A stretch of 64,000 nt of DNA from Gammaproteobacteria bacterium 42_54_T18 (GTDB lineage: Bacteria; Pseudomonadota; Gammaproteobacteria; Pseudomonadales; Ketobacteraceae), in the NCBI GenBank assembly GCA_002163245.1, contig MAAL01000145.1:1-64000 (forward strand), read 5' to 3'. Both the position numbers and the translations under genes were made by a program. A model generated the notes under the pieces. That model had not been told where the DNA came from, made no database searches, and worked only from the letters and a program-made list of their open reading frames with translations. How positions within the stretch are numbered: position 1 is the stretch's first letter; every line of letters starts with the position of its first letter. Below are positions 28,989-38,117 of this stretch, piece after piece.

Positions 28989-29501
28989 ATGAGTATAATA
29001 AACAAAAGACCTTTCAGGACACATATTAGACGCGCCCTTTCACTTAGCGTCATAATTCTGATGTTCAACAGTAGTTCATGCGGCTATCTTCTTCATCCTA
29101 AAAGAGTGGGGCAAACTGGCGGAAACATTGACCCTGCAATCTTAGTGCTCGATGCCGCGGGACTACTTTTTGGGGTTCTACCTGGCGTGGTTGCTTTCGC
29201 AGTAGACATAACTACTGGTGCTATTTATCTATCACCTGGCGAAAAATCCGTTATAGATAAGCACAAGAACAACCTCGCCCTCCCCCTATTTCCGTCCTTC
29301 TCTCAAAACTTAATAAAAAAACGCCCCCTTTCAGCTGCCGAAGAGACTTTATTTAAATTAAACAGAAATGAGATAGCCAAGAGGCTCACGCTCTATACCA
29401 ACAGAACAATCAACAGCAAAAACCTTCGTTTCCACAAGCCTTTATCTAACACAATAACCGTTGCAGGCCAAAAGCTTCAAGTTGGAAGGTATCAAGGCTA
29501 A
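28989..29501 (+). CDS. Unrecognised small lipoprotein
   Basis: A 170-residue protein beginning with a basic segment and a hydrophobic helix that ends in NSSSC (Cys near residue 31), a lipobox. The segment after it (GYLLHPKRVGQ, GNIDPAILVLDAAGLLFG, PGVVAFAVDITTGAIYL) forms a small domain I have seen in conserved lipoproteins of gammaproteobacteria but cannot name. A second hydrophobic stretch is at about 50-75. It is the last gene of the acyltransferase-START-lipoprotein group, 71 bases after the preceding stop. Confidence 0.72.
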   Translation: MSIINKRPFRTHIRRALSLSVIILMFNSSSCGYLLHPKRVGQTGGNIDPAILVLDAAGLLFGVLPGVVAFAVDITTGAIYLSPGEKSVIDKHKNNLALPLFPSFSQNLIKKRPLSAAEETLFKLNRNEIAKRLTLYTNRTINSKNLRFHKPLSNTITVAGQKLQVGRYQG

Positions 29502-29548
29502 ATAAGGCCAACAAGGCTCAAAATGTATAACAACAACCAGATTTAGAA

Positions 29549-29568
29549 GCGTATTTTGTTAAATACGC
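29549..29568. other. Short hairpin between lipoprotein and PilZ genes
   Basis: GCGTATTT and AAATACGC with a 4-base loop, followed on the plus strand by A7 rather than T. It could be an operator or stem ahead of the PilZ gene; it does not look like a terminator for the plus-strand genes before it. Confidence 0.3.
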
Positions 29569-29680
29569 AAAAAAATACCTCCTTTATTTGTTAAGTTTCT
29601 CAACTATGATTAAGCAATCTCCAGCCCAATTATGCTAAAAGTTAACACGCAAGCATCGATGACCACACTAAGGTAAAATC

Positions 29681-30067
29681 ATGACCGAGAAACGACATTT
29701 TACCCGCATACAATTTGACGCAATAGCGACTCTAATTACGCCCGAAGACCAATGGGATACACAGGTAATCGACATTTCGCTTAAAGGGGCACTTGTTCAG
29801 CGCCCAGAAAATGCCCCCCTTGAGCTCGGCGGCCAGATAATCCTTAAACTCACGTTATCTGACAACAACACACAGATAGAGGTCGAAGGGAAAATCACTC
29901 ACGTAGAAGCCGACCATATCGGCATGGTCTGCGAGCATATGGATGTAGACAGCGCTTCTCACCTCCGTCGTATTGTAGAATTAAATACCGGTAACAGTGA
30001 CTTGCTGGAGCGAGAACTTGAAGCACTGTCCCTTTATACTGATTTAGATAGTTTCCATAACAACTAA
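29681..30067 (+). CDS. PilZ-domain protein
   Basis: A 128-residue single-domain PilZ protein, likely a cyclic di-GMP receptor. The RxxxR element (RHFTR, residues 5-9) and the DxSxxG element (DISLKG, about 36-41) of the ligand site are both present. A C-terminal helix follows the barrel (about 95-128). AAGG lies seven bases upstream of the ATG. Its target is unknown; the flagellar stator genes in the window are far away. Confidence 0.92.
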   Translation: MTEKRHFTRIQFDAIATLITPEDQWDTQVIDISLKGALVQRPENAPLELGGQIILKLTLSDNNTQIEVEGKITHVEADHIGMVCEHMDVDSASHLRRIVELNTGNSDLLERELEALSLYTDLDSFHNN

Positions 30068-30091
30068 GTCAACACTTCGCCTTAACACAGG

Positions 30092-31453
30092 CTAGGACAC
30101 AGCTTCTAGCGCTTCAGACAACCAACTCACTCCAACAATATCCATGCCATCAACTGGGTCTTTAGGGGCATTGGCCTTAGGTACAATTGCTCGTTTAAAC
30201 CCATGCTTTGCCGCTTCTTTTAAGCGCTCTTGCCCGTTTGGTACAGGGCGAATCTCTCCCGACAGCCCTACCTCTCCAAACACGATAAGATGGTTATCGA
30301 GTGCAAGGTTTCTTAAACTCGACATCACTGCTACCAACACCGCCATATCAGATCCTGTCTCCAGAACCTTTACACCGCCAACCACATTAAGAAATACATC
30401 CATTCCCATGGTCGCAACACCACCATGTCGATTCAGAACAGCCAACAACATAGCCAATCGATTCTGATCCAGGCCTACTGCTACTCTCCTGGGATTCCCC
30501 ATCTGGCTATCATCAACCAACGCTTGCACTTCTACCAATAAGGGGCGTGTTCCATCACGCGTTACCATTACCACACTGCCAGGCACGGGGTGTTCATATC
30601 GAGATAAAAATATAGCAGATGGATTACTGACTTCTTTTAATCCTCGGTCAGTCATCGCAAAAACGCCCAACTCATTCACTGCACCAAAGCGATTCTTGAC
30701 CGCTCGAATGATACGAAAACGGCTATCTTGCTCACCCTCAAAATACAGCACACTATCCACCATATGCTCCAACACGCGAGGTCCTGCTAATGCCCCTTCT
30801 TTTGTCACATGCCCAACCAAAAACAATGCCGTTCCCGATTGTTTTGCATAACGCACCAAGGCCGCCGCACACTCCCGAACCTGAGACACTCCACCAGGAG
30901 CCGAACTCAACGCATCCGAATATACCGTCTGAATGGAGTCAACCACCATAACCGCCGGGCGCTCTTTGGCCGCAGTAGCCAGAATATTTTCCACCACCGT
31001 CTCAGACATGATTTTCATTTTATCTTGAGCTAACCCCAAACGACGAGCACGCATTGCAACCTGCTGCAATGACTCTTCACCCGTGATATATAACGCCGTT
31101 GAATTAGCTCCTAAAAACGTCATAGTCTGCAGTAAAATAGTAGACTTACCAATACCAGGGTCACCCCCTATCAACACCACAGAGCCATCCACTAAACCGC
31201 CACCAAGCACCCGATCAAGTTCATTTAACCCTGTTGGCGTACGGGAACAGTTTTCAATAGAAACATCGGCCATCGTGGTCACTTTTTTTGACTCACCGGC
31301 ATACCCTGTGCCTCGACGAGCAGCTGGGCCCGCGCTATCGGGCACAAATTCGGTTAATGTATTCCACGCCCCACAATCACCACACTGGCCAGCCCATTTT
31401 GGAAAGTCACTGCCGCAATCCGTGCATACATACCGTGTTTTTGCCTTTGCCAT
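30092..31453 (-). CDS. radA: DNA repair protein RadA
   Basis: A 453-residue RecA-like branch-migration protein. Order of parts: N-terminal zinc finger (YVCTDCGSDFPKWAGQCGDC), RecA core with Walker A GGDPGIGKST near residue 95-104, the RadA-specific KNRFGAVNELG motif near 250, and a Lon-protease-like C-terminal domain (about 300-453, with GLSGEIRPV). Full length. It is downstream of the small membrane gene and alr on the same strand. Confidence 0.97.
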   Translation of the reverse strand: MAKAKTRYVCTDCGSDFPKWAGQCGDCGAWNTLTEFVPDSAGPAARRGTGYAGESKKVTTMADVSIENCSRTPTGLNELDRVLGGGLVDGSVVLIGGDPGIGKSTILLQTMTFLGANSTALYITGEESLQQVAMRARRLGLAQDKMKIMSETVVENILATAAKERPAVMVVDSIQTVYSDALSSAPGGVSQVRECAAALVRYAKQSGTALFLVGHVTKEGALAGPRVLEHMVDSVLYFEGEQDSRFRIIRAVKNRFGAVNELGVFAMTDRGLKEVSNPSAIFLSRYEHPVPGSVVMVTRDGTRPLLVEVQALVDDSQMGNPRRVAVGLDQNRLAMLLAVLNRHGGVATMGMDVFLNVVGGVKVLETGSDMAVLVAVMSSLRNLALDNHLIVFGEVGLSGEIRPVPNGQERLKEAAKHGFKRAIVPKANAPKDPVDGMDIVGVSWLSEALEAVS

Positions 31454-31514
31454 ACCGAACCTTTAATCAAACTTTTAATCGAATTTTTAATATCATTTAC
31501 AATACAAATGAGAC

Positions 31515-31895
31515 CTAAGCGACTGCTCGAATGCACACCAAAAAACCCCAGATATATGCAGGTAGAATCAATATCAATCCAACGAAAAACGAGGCGCCTT
31601 GCATATCGACAGACTCACCTGCCTGCTCAATAACTTCTGATAACCGATCCTTCAGGCGCAGAAAACTATATCCATCCCAGCCCAATACAAACCCCAACAA
31701 CAACCACGTTTGGATACCTTGATACGGGAGTAGCTCGGGTAAGAAGTAACTCATTACAAAAGAAACACTGAGTAACGAAGAAACCAACCCTCCCACCGGG
31801 TGCAATAGGTCTTGCTCAAGTCGATGAATTGTTACCAAACCAAAGGGTAACGACATCAAAATAAATGCAATATATAACGAGGCCCACCAAGGCAT
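31515..31895 (-). CDS. Unrecognised small membrane protein
   Basis: A 126-residue integral membrane protein with about four hydrophobic helices (roughly 5-22, 30-50, 55-75, 100-124). The frame runs upstream to 31952, inside alr, but ATG 31895 (MPWWASLYIAF) has AAGGG nine bases upstream, overlapping the alr stop, and is preferred. It lies between alr and radA, all on the minus strand, so probably in one operon. I do not recognise the family. Confidence 0.7.
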   Translation of the reverse strand: MPWWASLYIAFILMSLPFGLVTIHRLEQDLLHPVGGLVSSLLSVSFVMSYFLPELLPYQGIQTWLLLGFVLGWDGYSFLRLKDRLSEVIEQAGESVDMQGASFFVGLILILPAYIWGFLVCIRAVA

Positions 31896-31900
31896 AAAAT

Positions 31901-33040
31901 CTACCCTTGCACGTCTAGGTAACGATGATCGACTCGATCTGTCACCTGACATAACAATTCGTAATTAACCGTTCCTGCCCATTCCGCAACATGCTCTACG
32001 GGCAAACCTTTTCCCCACAAGGTCACTGCGTCATTAAGCGCAACAGTGCTAACACGGCTGACATCAACAGCAATCATATCCATGGAAACTCTTCCAACGA
32101 CATCACATAAAGAGCCACCCACTGACACTTGAGCAGAGTCCTTCATATGCCTTGGATATCCGTCACCATAGCCAATCGCGACAATAGCTACATGTGTATC
32201 CAGCTTTGCTGTCCAGCTCGCCCCGTAACCAACACTTTCGCCTTGCGGCACTGTTCTCAAAGCAATAATACGAGACACCAAGGTCATAACAGGCTTAAGC
32301 CCGAGCTCTTCTGCTGATTGCCCTTCAATTGGACTGCTACCATACAACGCTATTCCTGGCCGCACCCAATTAAAGTGATACTGCTTCTCCTGAAAGATAC
32401 CCGCAGAATTAGCCAAACTAGCAGGTAGTAAATATTCTGAAAAAGCAGGTTTCTCCAACAACCCCTGATGTAACCGATTAAACATGCGGAACTGCGCATC
32501 ACTCACTGCAGAACCAATTTCATCTGCACAAGAAAAGTGACTCATCAATGTTATAGATTGCACCCAAGCGCAGCTTCTCAATCGCTGGTATGCAGCCAAC
32601 ACATCAGAAGGATCCACACCTAACCTGTGCATCCCAGTATCAATTTTTAACCACACATTAAGAGAAGCTCCTAACGCAGCACCGCCGGACAACACCTCTG
32701 AACCAACCTTTTCAATATCAGTCACCTGCTCTAGCTGATGCACAACAACATCAACATTCGACACGCTCGCTTGCTTTAACTCATCTAATGATAAAGCACC
32801 TTCTAACATCAGAATCTTTTGCGTAATTCCCGCGGCACGCAATAACAACGCCTCTTCAAGGATTGCCACACCAAAACCATCACTTTGGGGTAACGCTTTG
32901 GCAATAGACGTCATGCCATGACCGTAACCATCAGCTTTCACTACGGCCAGTACTTTACTATTACCAACACGTTGTTTTATTACGCTGTAGTTATGTCGAA
33001 GCGCAGCAAGATCAATAACAGCACAAGTCCCACGGCTCAT
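31901..33040 (-). CDS. alr: Alanine racemase
   Basis: A 379-residue PLP enzyme that makes D-alanine for peptidoglycan. The PLP lysine is Lys35 in VVKADGYGHG, and the second catalytic Tyr is in SVGYGASWTAKLD (about 260-272). GYGDGYPRHM and CDVVGRVSMDMIAVDV follow as in the family. It lies 42 bases after dnaB on the same strand, the order found in many gammaproteobacteria. Confidence 0.97.
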   Translation of the reverse strand: MSRGTCAVIDLAALRHNYSVIKQRVGNSKVLAVVKADGYGHGMTSIAKALPQSDGFGVAILEEALLLRAAGITQKILMLEGALSLDELKQASVSNVDVVVHQLEQVTDIEKVGSEVLSGGAALGASLNVWLKIDTGMHRLGVDPSDVLAAYQRLRSCAWVQSITLMSHFSCADEIGSAVSDAQFRMFNRLHQGLLEKPAFSEYLLPASLANSAGIFQEKQYHFNWVRPGIALYGSSPIEGQSAEELGLKPVMTLVSRIIALRTVPQGESVGYGASWTAKLDTHVAIVAIGYGDGYPRHMKDSAQVSVGGSLCDVVGRVSMDMIAVDVSRVSTVALNDAVTLWGKGLPVEHVAEWAGTVNYELLCQVTDRVDHRYLDVQG

Positions 33041-33082
33041 TCATGCTCTCCGTGTATATCTCTCCAACTAAGACGCAGCCTT

Positions 33083-34480
33083 TTAATACTCGGCACCGCC
33101 ACCATAAACATCATGAGCCAAGTCTTCAAAACGAGAATACTTACCCACAAACGCTAAACGTGTTGTACCAATAGGTCCATTACGTTGCTTACCAATAATG
33201 ATTTCCGCAACACCTTTATCTTCACTTTCTTCGTTATACACTTCATCACGATAGATAAACATTATAACGTCAGCATCCTGCTCGATCGCTCCTGATTCAC
33301 GCAGATCAGAGTTAATCGGACGTTTATTCGGTCGCTGCTCCAATCCACGATTTAACTGAGAAAGAGCAACAACGGGGCACTCCAATTCTTTTGCCAACGC
33401 TTTCAATGAACGAGATATCTCAGAGATCTCTGCAACACGACTTTCTGATCCAGGCACCTGCATCAACTGCAAGTAATCCACCATGATCATACCAATCTCA
33501 CCTTGATCTCGTGCAATACGCCGAGCTCTCGCTCGCACTTCAGAAGGAGACAAACTTGCACCATCATCAATAAATAACTTTTGTTCGGCTAACATACTGA
33601 TTGCCGAATTAAAGCGGGGCCAATCATCTTCTTCTAATTTACCGTTACGCACGCGGGTTTGATCAATTCGACCTAAAGACGCAATCATCCTCATCACCAG
33701 TGATTCCGACGGCATCTCCATACTAAATACTAAAACAGGCTTACCTGTTCTTATTGCGGCATTTTCTACAAGGTTCATAGCAAATGTAGTTTTACCCATA
33801 GAGGGTCGTGCCGCAACAATAATTAAATCTGACGTCTGCATACCAGACGTGATCTCATCAAGATCCTTAAAGCCAGTCGTCACCCCGGTAATTGCATCTC
33901 CAGAGGTAAATAACTCATCAATTTTATCAACCGTATTTTTTAGAATATCCTTGATAGCAACCGGCCCACCTTGCTTGGTACCCTGCTCGGCAATGGCAAA
34001 TACTTTACGCTCTGCCTCATCCAAAATATCAGAACTACTACGACCTTCAGGTGAAAATGCACTATCAGCAATTTCGTTCGACACCTGTATCATTTGTCGC
34101 AACACAGAACGCTCACGAACAATATCCGCGTAAGCTTTGATGTTAGCAACGCTGGGTGTATTTTTGGCCAACTCAGCCAAATAAGCCATACCACTGGCTT
34201 CTTCTAGCAGGTCAGAATTATCAAGCACCTCACCTAAGGTAACCACATCAAAAGGCTTATCTTCTGCAACCAACTGAATCATTGCTCGAAAAATCAACCG
34301 ATGATCGCGGCGATAAAAATCCACCTCAGAGACTAATTCCGATACATCATCAAACGCTGCATTCGACAACATCAAACCACCCAGCACAGACTGCTCAGCT
34401 TCTAATGAATGCGGGGGTACTTTTAAAGCGCTGGTCTCGAAATCTGCTGGGGCAGGACTTTCTCTTTCAAAATCACTCAT
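33083..34480 (-). CDS. dnaB: Replicative DNA helicase
   Basis: A 465-residue hexameric helicase of the replication fork. The N-terminal helical domain (SLEAEQSVLGGLML) is followed by the RecA-like motor with Walker A ARPSMGKTTFAMN (about 222-234), Walker B MIMVDYLQLM, and the DnaB motifs ALSQLNRGLEQR and DLRESGAIEQDADVIMF. Normal length; no intein. It is downstream of the ribosomal operon, separated by a terminator-like structure. Confidence 0.98.
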   Translation of the reverse strand: MSDFERESPAPADFETSALKVPPHSLEAEQSVLGGLMLSNAAFDDVSELVSEVDFYRRDHRLIFRAMIQLVAEDKPFDVVTLGEVLDNSDLLEEASGMAYLAELAKNTPSVANIKAYADIVRERSVLRQMIQVSNEIADSAFSPEGRSSSDILDEAERKVFAIAEQGTKQGGPVAIKDILKNTVDKIDELFTSGDAITGVTTGFKDLDEITSGMQTSDLIIVAARPSMGKTTFAMNLVENAAIRTGKPVLVFSMEMPSESLVMRMIASLGRIDQTRVRNGKLEEDDWPRFNSAISMLAEQKLFIDDGASLSPSEVRARARRIARDQGEIGMIMVDYLQLMQVPGSESRVAEISEISRSLKALAKELECPVVALSQLNRGLEQRPNKRPINSDLRESGAIEQDADVIMFIYRDEVYNEESEDKGVAEIIIGKQRNGPIGTTRLAFVGKYSRFEDLAHDVYGGGAEY

Positions 34481-34554
34481 GCAATTTGATCATCTTTTCG
34501 TGGAAGGCTTTTGGTTGCCATATTACTAACTACCAGAGTATAACGCTGCCCCCA

Positions 34555-34595
34555 GAAAAACCAATAGCCCGAGGCACGAAGTGCGACGAGCTATT
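34555..34595 (-). terminator. Terminator hairpin after the rpsF-rplI operon
   Basis: On the minus strand AATAGC and GCTATT enclose an inner GCAC-TTC-GTGC stem with short symmetric bulges (34563-34595), followed by a GG and T5. A further small stem (AGAGTC/GACTCT) lies nearer to the rplI stop at about 34623-34637. This separates rplI from dnaB. Confidence 0.55.
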
Positions 34596-34644
34596 GATGG
34601 TGGCAGGCAATATAGCCTACCCGAGAGTCTGAAGACTCTAATGC

Positions 34645-35094
34645 TTACTCAGGAACAACAGCCAGAGTGATAGCACCAGTAACATCAGTGTGAACCTGAA
34701 TGCTAATCTCATACTCACCTGCTTGACGGATAGCACCAAGAGGAAGTGATACTTCACTCTTCTGTACATCTGCACCAGCAGCAGTAATGGCATCTGCTAT
34801 ATCACGAGGACCGATAGAACCGAACAACTTACCTTCGTCTCCAGCCTTAGATGTGATAGTTACAGTACCAATACCTTGGATCTTTTCTAAACGAGTCTGA
34901 GCAGCAGCTAGTGATTCAGCAGCTTTTTTCTCTAACTCTGTACGACGCTCTTCAAAGTGCTTAACGTTTGCTTCAGTAGCAGGAACCGCCTTTCCCAATG
35001 GGATAAGGAAGTTGCGGCCGTACCCAGCTTTTACAGATACTTGCTCGCCTAGATCACCTAGATTACGAGTCTTTTCTAATAGTATAACGTTCAT
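34645..35094 (-). CDS. rplI: 50S ribosomal protein L9
   Basis: A 149-residue L9. The N-terminal rRNA-binding domain has [32 protein letters not shown], then the connecting helix (about 40-75) and the C-terminal domain (about 80-149). Normal length. Last gene of the rpsF-priB-rpsR-(DUF2232)-rplI operon. Confidence 0.98.
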   Translation of the reverse strand: MNVILLEKTRNLGDLGEQVSVKAGYGRNFLIPLGKAVPATEANVKHFEERRTELEKKAAESLAAAQTRLEKIQGIGTVTITSKAGDEGKLFGSIGPRDIADAITAAGADVQKSEVSLPLGAIRQAGEYEISIQVHTDVTGAITLAVVPE

Positions 35095-35180
35095 TACGTT
35101 TACCTCTCTGTTTCAAGATTTGTAGCTTGTACAATTCCAGTTAAAATAGCTCCAGTTTTGCTATTTGTAATCACACAAAA

Positions 35181-36020
35181 CTATTCTGATGGAACCATCT
35201 TGTCTCTATAATTTGAAAAACTGTCGGTTATTGCAGCAACCATCAATAAAAGCATTGCAAACGGCCCCATAACCACAAGAGAGCCATACATTAATACAAG
35301 AGGCATTGTGCCGAGCTTCTTAAGCCGTGCAATACCATGAAACAAACCGAAACCGGCTATCATCATCGGCATCACAAACACTGGAAGGGTTCCCTCCAAC
35401 ATTGGCACCACCTGCCCTGCTGCTATCCCCGCGACTAACACTCCCGTTACAAGAGGTGATAGGCGTAATTGGTGGAACTCTTTTTGAAATCCACCCGGGT
35501 TAAACAACTTGGCTTGCAACCAGCGAGCAAGTAACAGGGACAATGTCCCTAGCCACGCGCTACTCCACACGATGCTATAAGTAACAAACTGCTGAGTTTC
35601 GATATTGATTTGCTCAAAACCGTCACTCTTTAGTTGCTCTAGCATCAGGTTGTATTGCTCATAAAGCAACGCTGTTTGCTCTGGGAAAAAACCCACCACG
35701 CCTTTCATCAAGACTGCGGCAAATGTTATTGCCGGTAGAGCCATTCCCAACTGTCTTGTATTTGCTAATACTAATGCTCCAACCAACCCGCAAAAGAGAA
35801 TGCCTACAGCACTCATATCTCCTACAGACCAAGCAACTCCCGCAGGAATCATTGCACCCACAAAGGGCCACATGGCTTCAGTTGAACCTTTCCTAAGAGC
35901 AACCAATGCAATAACAATGGCGGCACCCCAGGACAACATAGGCATAAAGCCTACTGCTGCAGCTATAAGCAGGGCTTGTAAGCGCCCACTCACGGCTTTT
36001 TCGGCCAGCTTTACAAACAA
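35181..36020 (-). CDS. DUF2232-like integral membrane protein
   Basis: A 279-residue polytopic membrane protein with about eight hydrophobic segments. Position between rpsR and rplI and the general pattern match the DUF2232 membrane proteins found at this spot in Pseudomonas. The function is unknown. It starts 14 bases after the rpsR stop, so it is part of the ribosomal operon. Confidence 0.8.
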   Translation of the reverse strand: MFVKLAEKAVSGRLQALLIAAAVGFMPMLSWGAAIVIALVALRKGSTEAMWPFVGAMIPAGVAWSVGDMSAVGILFCGLVGALVLANTRQLGMALPAITFAAVLMKGVVGFFPEQTALLYEQYNLMLEQLKSDGFEQINIETQQFVTYSIVWSSAWLGTLSLLLARWLQAKLFNPGGFQKEFHQLRLSPLVTGVLVAGIAAGQVVPMLEGTLPVFVMPMMIAGFGLFHGIARLKKLGTMPLVLMYGSLVVMGPFAMLLLMVAAITDSFSNYRDKMVPSE

Positions 36021-36034
36021 CTGGCTACCCTCAC

Positions 36035-36262
36035 TTAATCGTGCTGATCAGTGTAAGGCAATAACGCTACCGCACGTGCACGCTTAACAGCACGAGCAAG
36101 CTGACGCTGATACTTAGCTTTAGTACCCGTAATACGGCTAGGTACAATTTTACCAGTTTCAGTAACATAGTTTTTTAAGGTTTCAAGATCTTTGTAATCG
36201 ATCTCTGTAACGCCTTCAGCCGTAAAACGGCAAAATTTTCTGCGACGATAGAAACGTGCCAT
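36035..36262 (-). CDS. rpsR: 30S ribosomal protein S18
   Basis: A 75-residue S18 with [37 protein letters not shown] and the C-terminal basic segment. It forms a heterodimer with S6 in the 30S platform. Normal length, in the standard operon order rpsF-priB-rpsR. Confidence 0.98.
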   Translation of the reverse strand: MARFYRRRKFCRFTAEGVTEIDYKDLETLKNYVTETGKIVPSRITGTKAKYQRQLARAVKRARAVALLPYTDQHD

Positions 36263-36282
36263 CGTTTCGCTCCTGTATATAT

Positions 36283-36585
36283 TTATTCAATGTGTTGTGC
36301 ATGAAGATTCAGCTGTATTCCATCTTCGTCTTTGTAGCCTGACCGAGCAATAAACCCTGTCACTGTGATTCGACTACCAACCTGCAAGCTCTCTATAAGA
36401 GATTGCAATTCAGTACCGCGAACCTCAACCCTAACTCGACAAAATACTTCCCGAGGGATGCCAACCTCAACCTGCCTAGAGCGATGCTCTAAAAGTAATG
36501 TGCGTATCGGCACACCACCTGGTGTTACTCTAAGAGCTTTTAGCTCCAGTATCACACCACTAATAACAAGTTGATTACTCTCCAC
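36283..36585 (-). CDS. priB: Primosomal replication protein N (PriB)
   Basis: A 100-residue single OB-fold protein for replication restart, between rpsF and rpsR as in most beta- and gammaproteobacteria. The opening [21 protein letters not shown] and the C-terminal [10 protein letters not shown] with LNLHAQHIE match the family. It stabilises PriA on forked DNA. Confidence 0.93.
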   Translation of the reverse strand: MESNQLVISGVILELKALRVTPGGVPIRTLLLEHRSRQVEVGIPREVFCRVRVEVRGTELQSLIESLQVGSRITVTGFIARSGYKDEDGIQLNLHAQHIE

Positions 36586-36609
36586 GCAATAAGTAAAGCA
36601 AGCTAAGGC

Positions 36610-37083
36610 TTACTCTTCTGTAGTGTCGTCTGATGATGCTGCTTCTTCAGCAACTTCTTCCTTTTCTGGTGCAGGCGCAGGTGCTGCTGGACGCTCTCCA
36701 CGATCAGGACGCTCTCCACGATCAGGACGTTCTCCACGATCAGGACGCTCAGAACGAACAGGCTCTTCACCCTTCGCAAGAAGTGACTCTTCTGCTACTG
36801 CATCTTTACGACGCATAACAAGATTACGAAGCACTGCATCATTGAATTTGAAGCTAGTAGCAAGCTCATCTAACACTTCTTGTGAACATTCAATGTTCAT
36901 TAGGATGTAGTGGGCTTTATGAATTTTGTTGATAGGGTAAGCTAACTGACGACGACCCCAATCTTCTAAACGGTGAACAACACCGCCACCATCTGTGATC
37001 TGGCCTTTATAACGCTCGACCATAGAAGGTACTTGCTCGCTCTGGTCAGGATGAACCAGGAATACGATTTCGTAATGTCTCAT
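36610..37083 (-). CDS. rpsF: 30S ribosomal protein S6 with repeat-containing C-terminal tail
   Basis: A 157-residue S6. ATG 37083 ([18 protein letters not shown]) is the family start, although the frame is open to 37185. The folded S6 domain covers about 1-100. The tail contains three RPDRGE repeats followed by a Pro-Ala segment and an acidic end. S6 tails in proteobacteria are substrates for glutamate ligation by RimK, but the acidic end here is genome-encoded. First gene of the operon. Confidence 0.97.
   Translation of the reverse strand: MRHYEIVFLVHPDQSEQVPSMVERYKGQITDGGGVVHRLEDWGRRQLAYPINKIHKAHYILMNIECSQEVLDELATSFKFNDAVLRNLVMRRKDAVAEESLLAKGEEPVRSERPDRGERPDRGERPDRGERPAAPAPAPEKEEVAEEAASSDDTTEE
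36691..36750 (-). repeat. 18-bp tandem repeat in the rpsF tail
   Basis: Three complete 18-base units (starting at 36691, 36709 and 36727, one base differing) and a partial fourth. Each unit encodes six residues, RPDRGE. Not a CRISPR: no spacers, and in frame with rpsF. Confidence 0.9.
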
Positions 37084-37104
37084 TGTATCTCCCTTCGGAA
37101 TAAA

Positions 37105-37129
37105 GCCTTCCGCCATTACACGGTAAGGC
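37105..37129 (-). promoter_or_regulatory. Candidate S6:S18 autoregulatory leader hairpin
   Basis: In the rpsF 5' leader the minus strand can fold GCCTT-A-CCG, loop TGTAATGG, CGG-AAGGC, a stem with one bulged A and CCG next to the loop, 22 bases upstream of the rpsF start. Leaders bound by the S6:S18 pair carry a conserved CCG in a hairpin; the position fits but the match to the known motif is by eye. Confidence 0.4.
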
Positions 37130-37214
37130 AAGGAGTAAAAAACTGGCTCGGCATTACTGCCAAACCCCATATATTTTTGCACCAACTCAGACAGAGAGGC
37201 CCAAAAGAGCGCGA

Positions 37215-37243
37215 ATTTTACGCGAGTTCAATAGGTTTAGCAA
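37215..37243 (-). promoter_or_regulatory. Likely sigma-70 promoter of the rpsF operon
   Basis: Minus-strand TTGCTA (37238-37243), 17-base spacer, TAAAAT (37215-37220), followed by a GC-rich discriminator (TCGCGC), as expected for growth-rate-controlled ribosomal protein promoters. It gives a leader of about 125 bases before rpsF. Confidence 0.65.
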
Positions 37244-37356
37244 GCAATAATCGCCAGAGGCCTTTAAGCGCAAGGGTTTAGCGGACAACATGCTGATTAA
37301 CAAAGCATTGATGCCTGACCCTTATGCCTTATGCGCTTTCTCTTACGAGTATTACC

Positions 37357-38100
37357 TTACGATCGCTGCCTTAACGCCTCGAACAAACAAACTCCCGCTG
37401 CCACGGAGACATTCAAACTATCAACCGTGCCTTGCATAGGGATATACGTCAGCTCATCACATTTTTCTTGCGTGAGCCGCCTCAATCCCTTGCCTTCAGC
37501 ACCCAACACAATGGCACGCGAGCCCGTTAAATTGGCTTCAAATAAACTAACAGCGTTAGCATCAATCGCTGTCCCGGTAATCCAAACCCCCAACTCTTTT
37601 AGCTTATCCATTGTTCTAGCCAGATTAGTCACCTGAACAAAAGGCACAATCTCAGCAGCACCAACTGCCACACGCCGAACCACAGGGGTTAAACCGGATG
37701 CCTTATCCTTCGTCGTCACAACAGCATCAACCCCTGCTGCATCAGCACTTCGTATACAAGCACCAACGTTATGAGGGTCTGTGACAGAGTCCAATATTAG
37801 CAACAATACAGGGCCATTCTTTTCTTCGATAATTCTATATAGATCATTATCGTGTAAAGATTGGGAAAGCTTGCAGCGAGCCATCACTCCCTGGTGGTTC
37901 GCCCCATCAGCATGCTCATCCATTTTCTGACGTATGCCTTCTGTACAACTAACACCATGAATTTCCGCCAACGATAACAACTTTTGGACACGCTCATCCT
38001 CGCGCCCCTGCTGAATACGTAACTCCAGTACACGCTCAGGGAATTTTTCCAACAATCCTTGTACGGTATGAATGCCGTATAACCACTCAGGTTTTGCCAT
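37357..38100 (-). CDS. rlmB: 23S rRNA (guanosine-2'-O-)-methyltransferase RlmB
   Basis: A 247-residue SpoU-class methyltransferase. The N-terminal L30-like substrate domain (WLYGIHTVQGLLE) precedes the trefoil-knot catalytic domain with motifs DSVTDPHNVGACIRSADAAG, LGAEGKGLRRL and VDSLNVSVAAGVCLFEA. It methylates G2251 in E. coli. It is 17 bases downstream of rnr, the usual operon. Confidence 0.97.
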   Translation of the reverse strand: MAKPEWLYGIHTVQGLLEKFPERVLELRIQQGREDERVQKLLSLAEIHGVSCTEGIRQKMDEHADGANHQGVMARCKLSQSLHDNDLYRIIEEKNGPVLLLILDSVTDPHNVGACIRSADAAGVDAVVTTKDKASGLTPVVRRVAVGAAEIVPFVQVTNLARTMDKLKELGVWITGTAIDANAVSLFEANLTGSRAIVLGAEGKGLRRLTQEKCDELTYIPMQGTVDSLNVSVAAGVCLFEALRQRS

Positions 38101-38117
38101 ATTTATCTCTTTAATTG

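Noticed and set aside
28799-29029. 76-codon ORF overlapping the large lipoprotein end
   Set aside because: Out of frame with supported genes, no ribosome site, no recognisable content.
36691-36750. CRISPR-like repeat
   Set aside because: Units are contiguous with no spacers, only 18 bp, and in frame inside rpsF.
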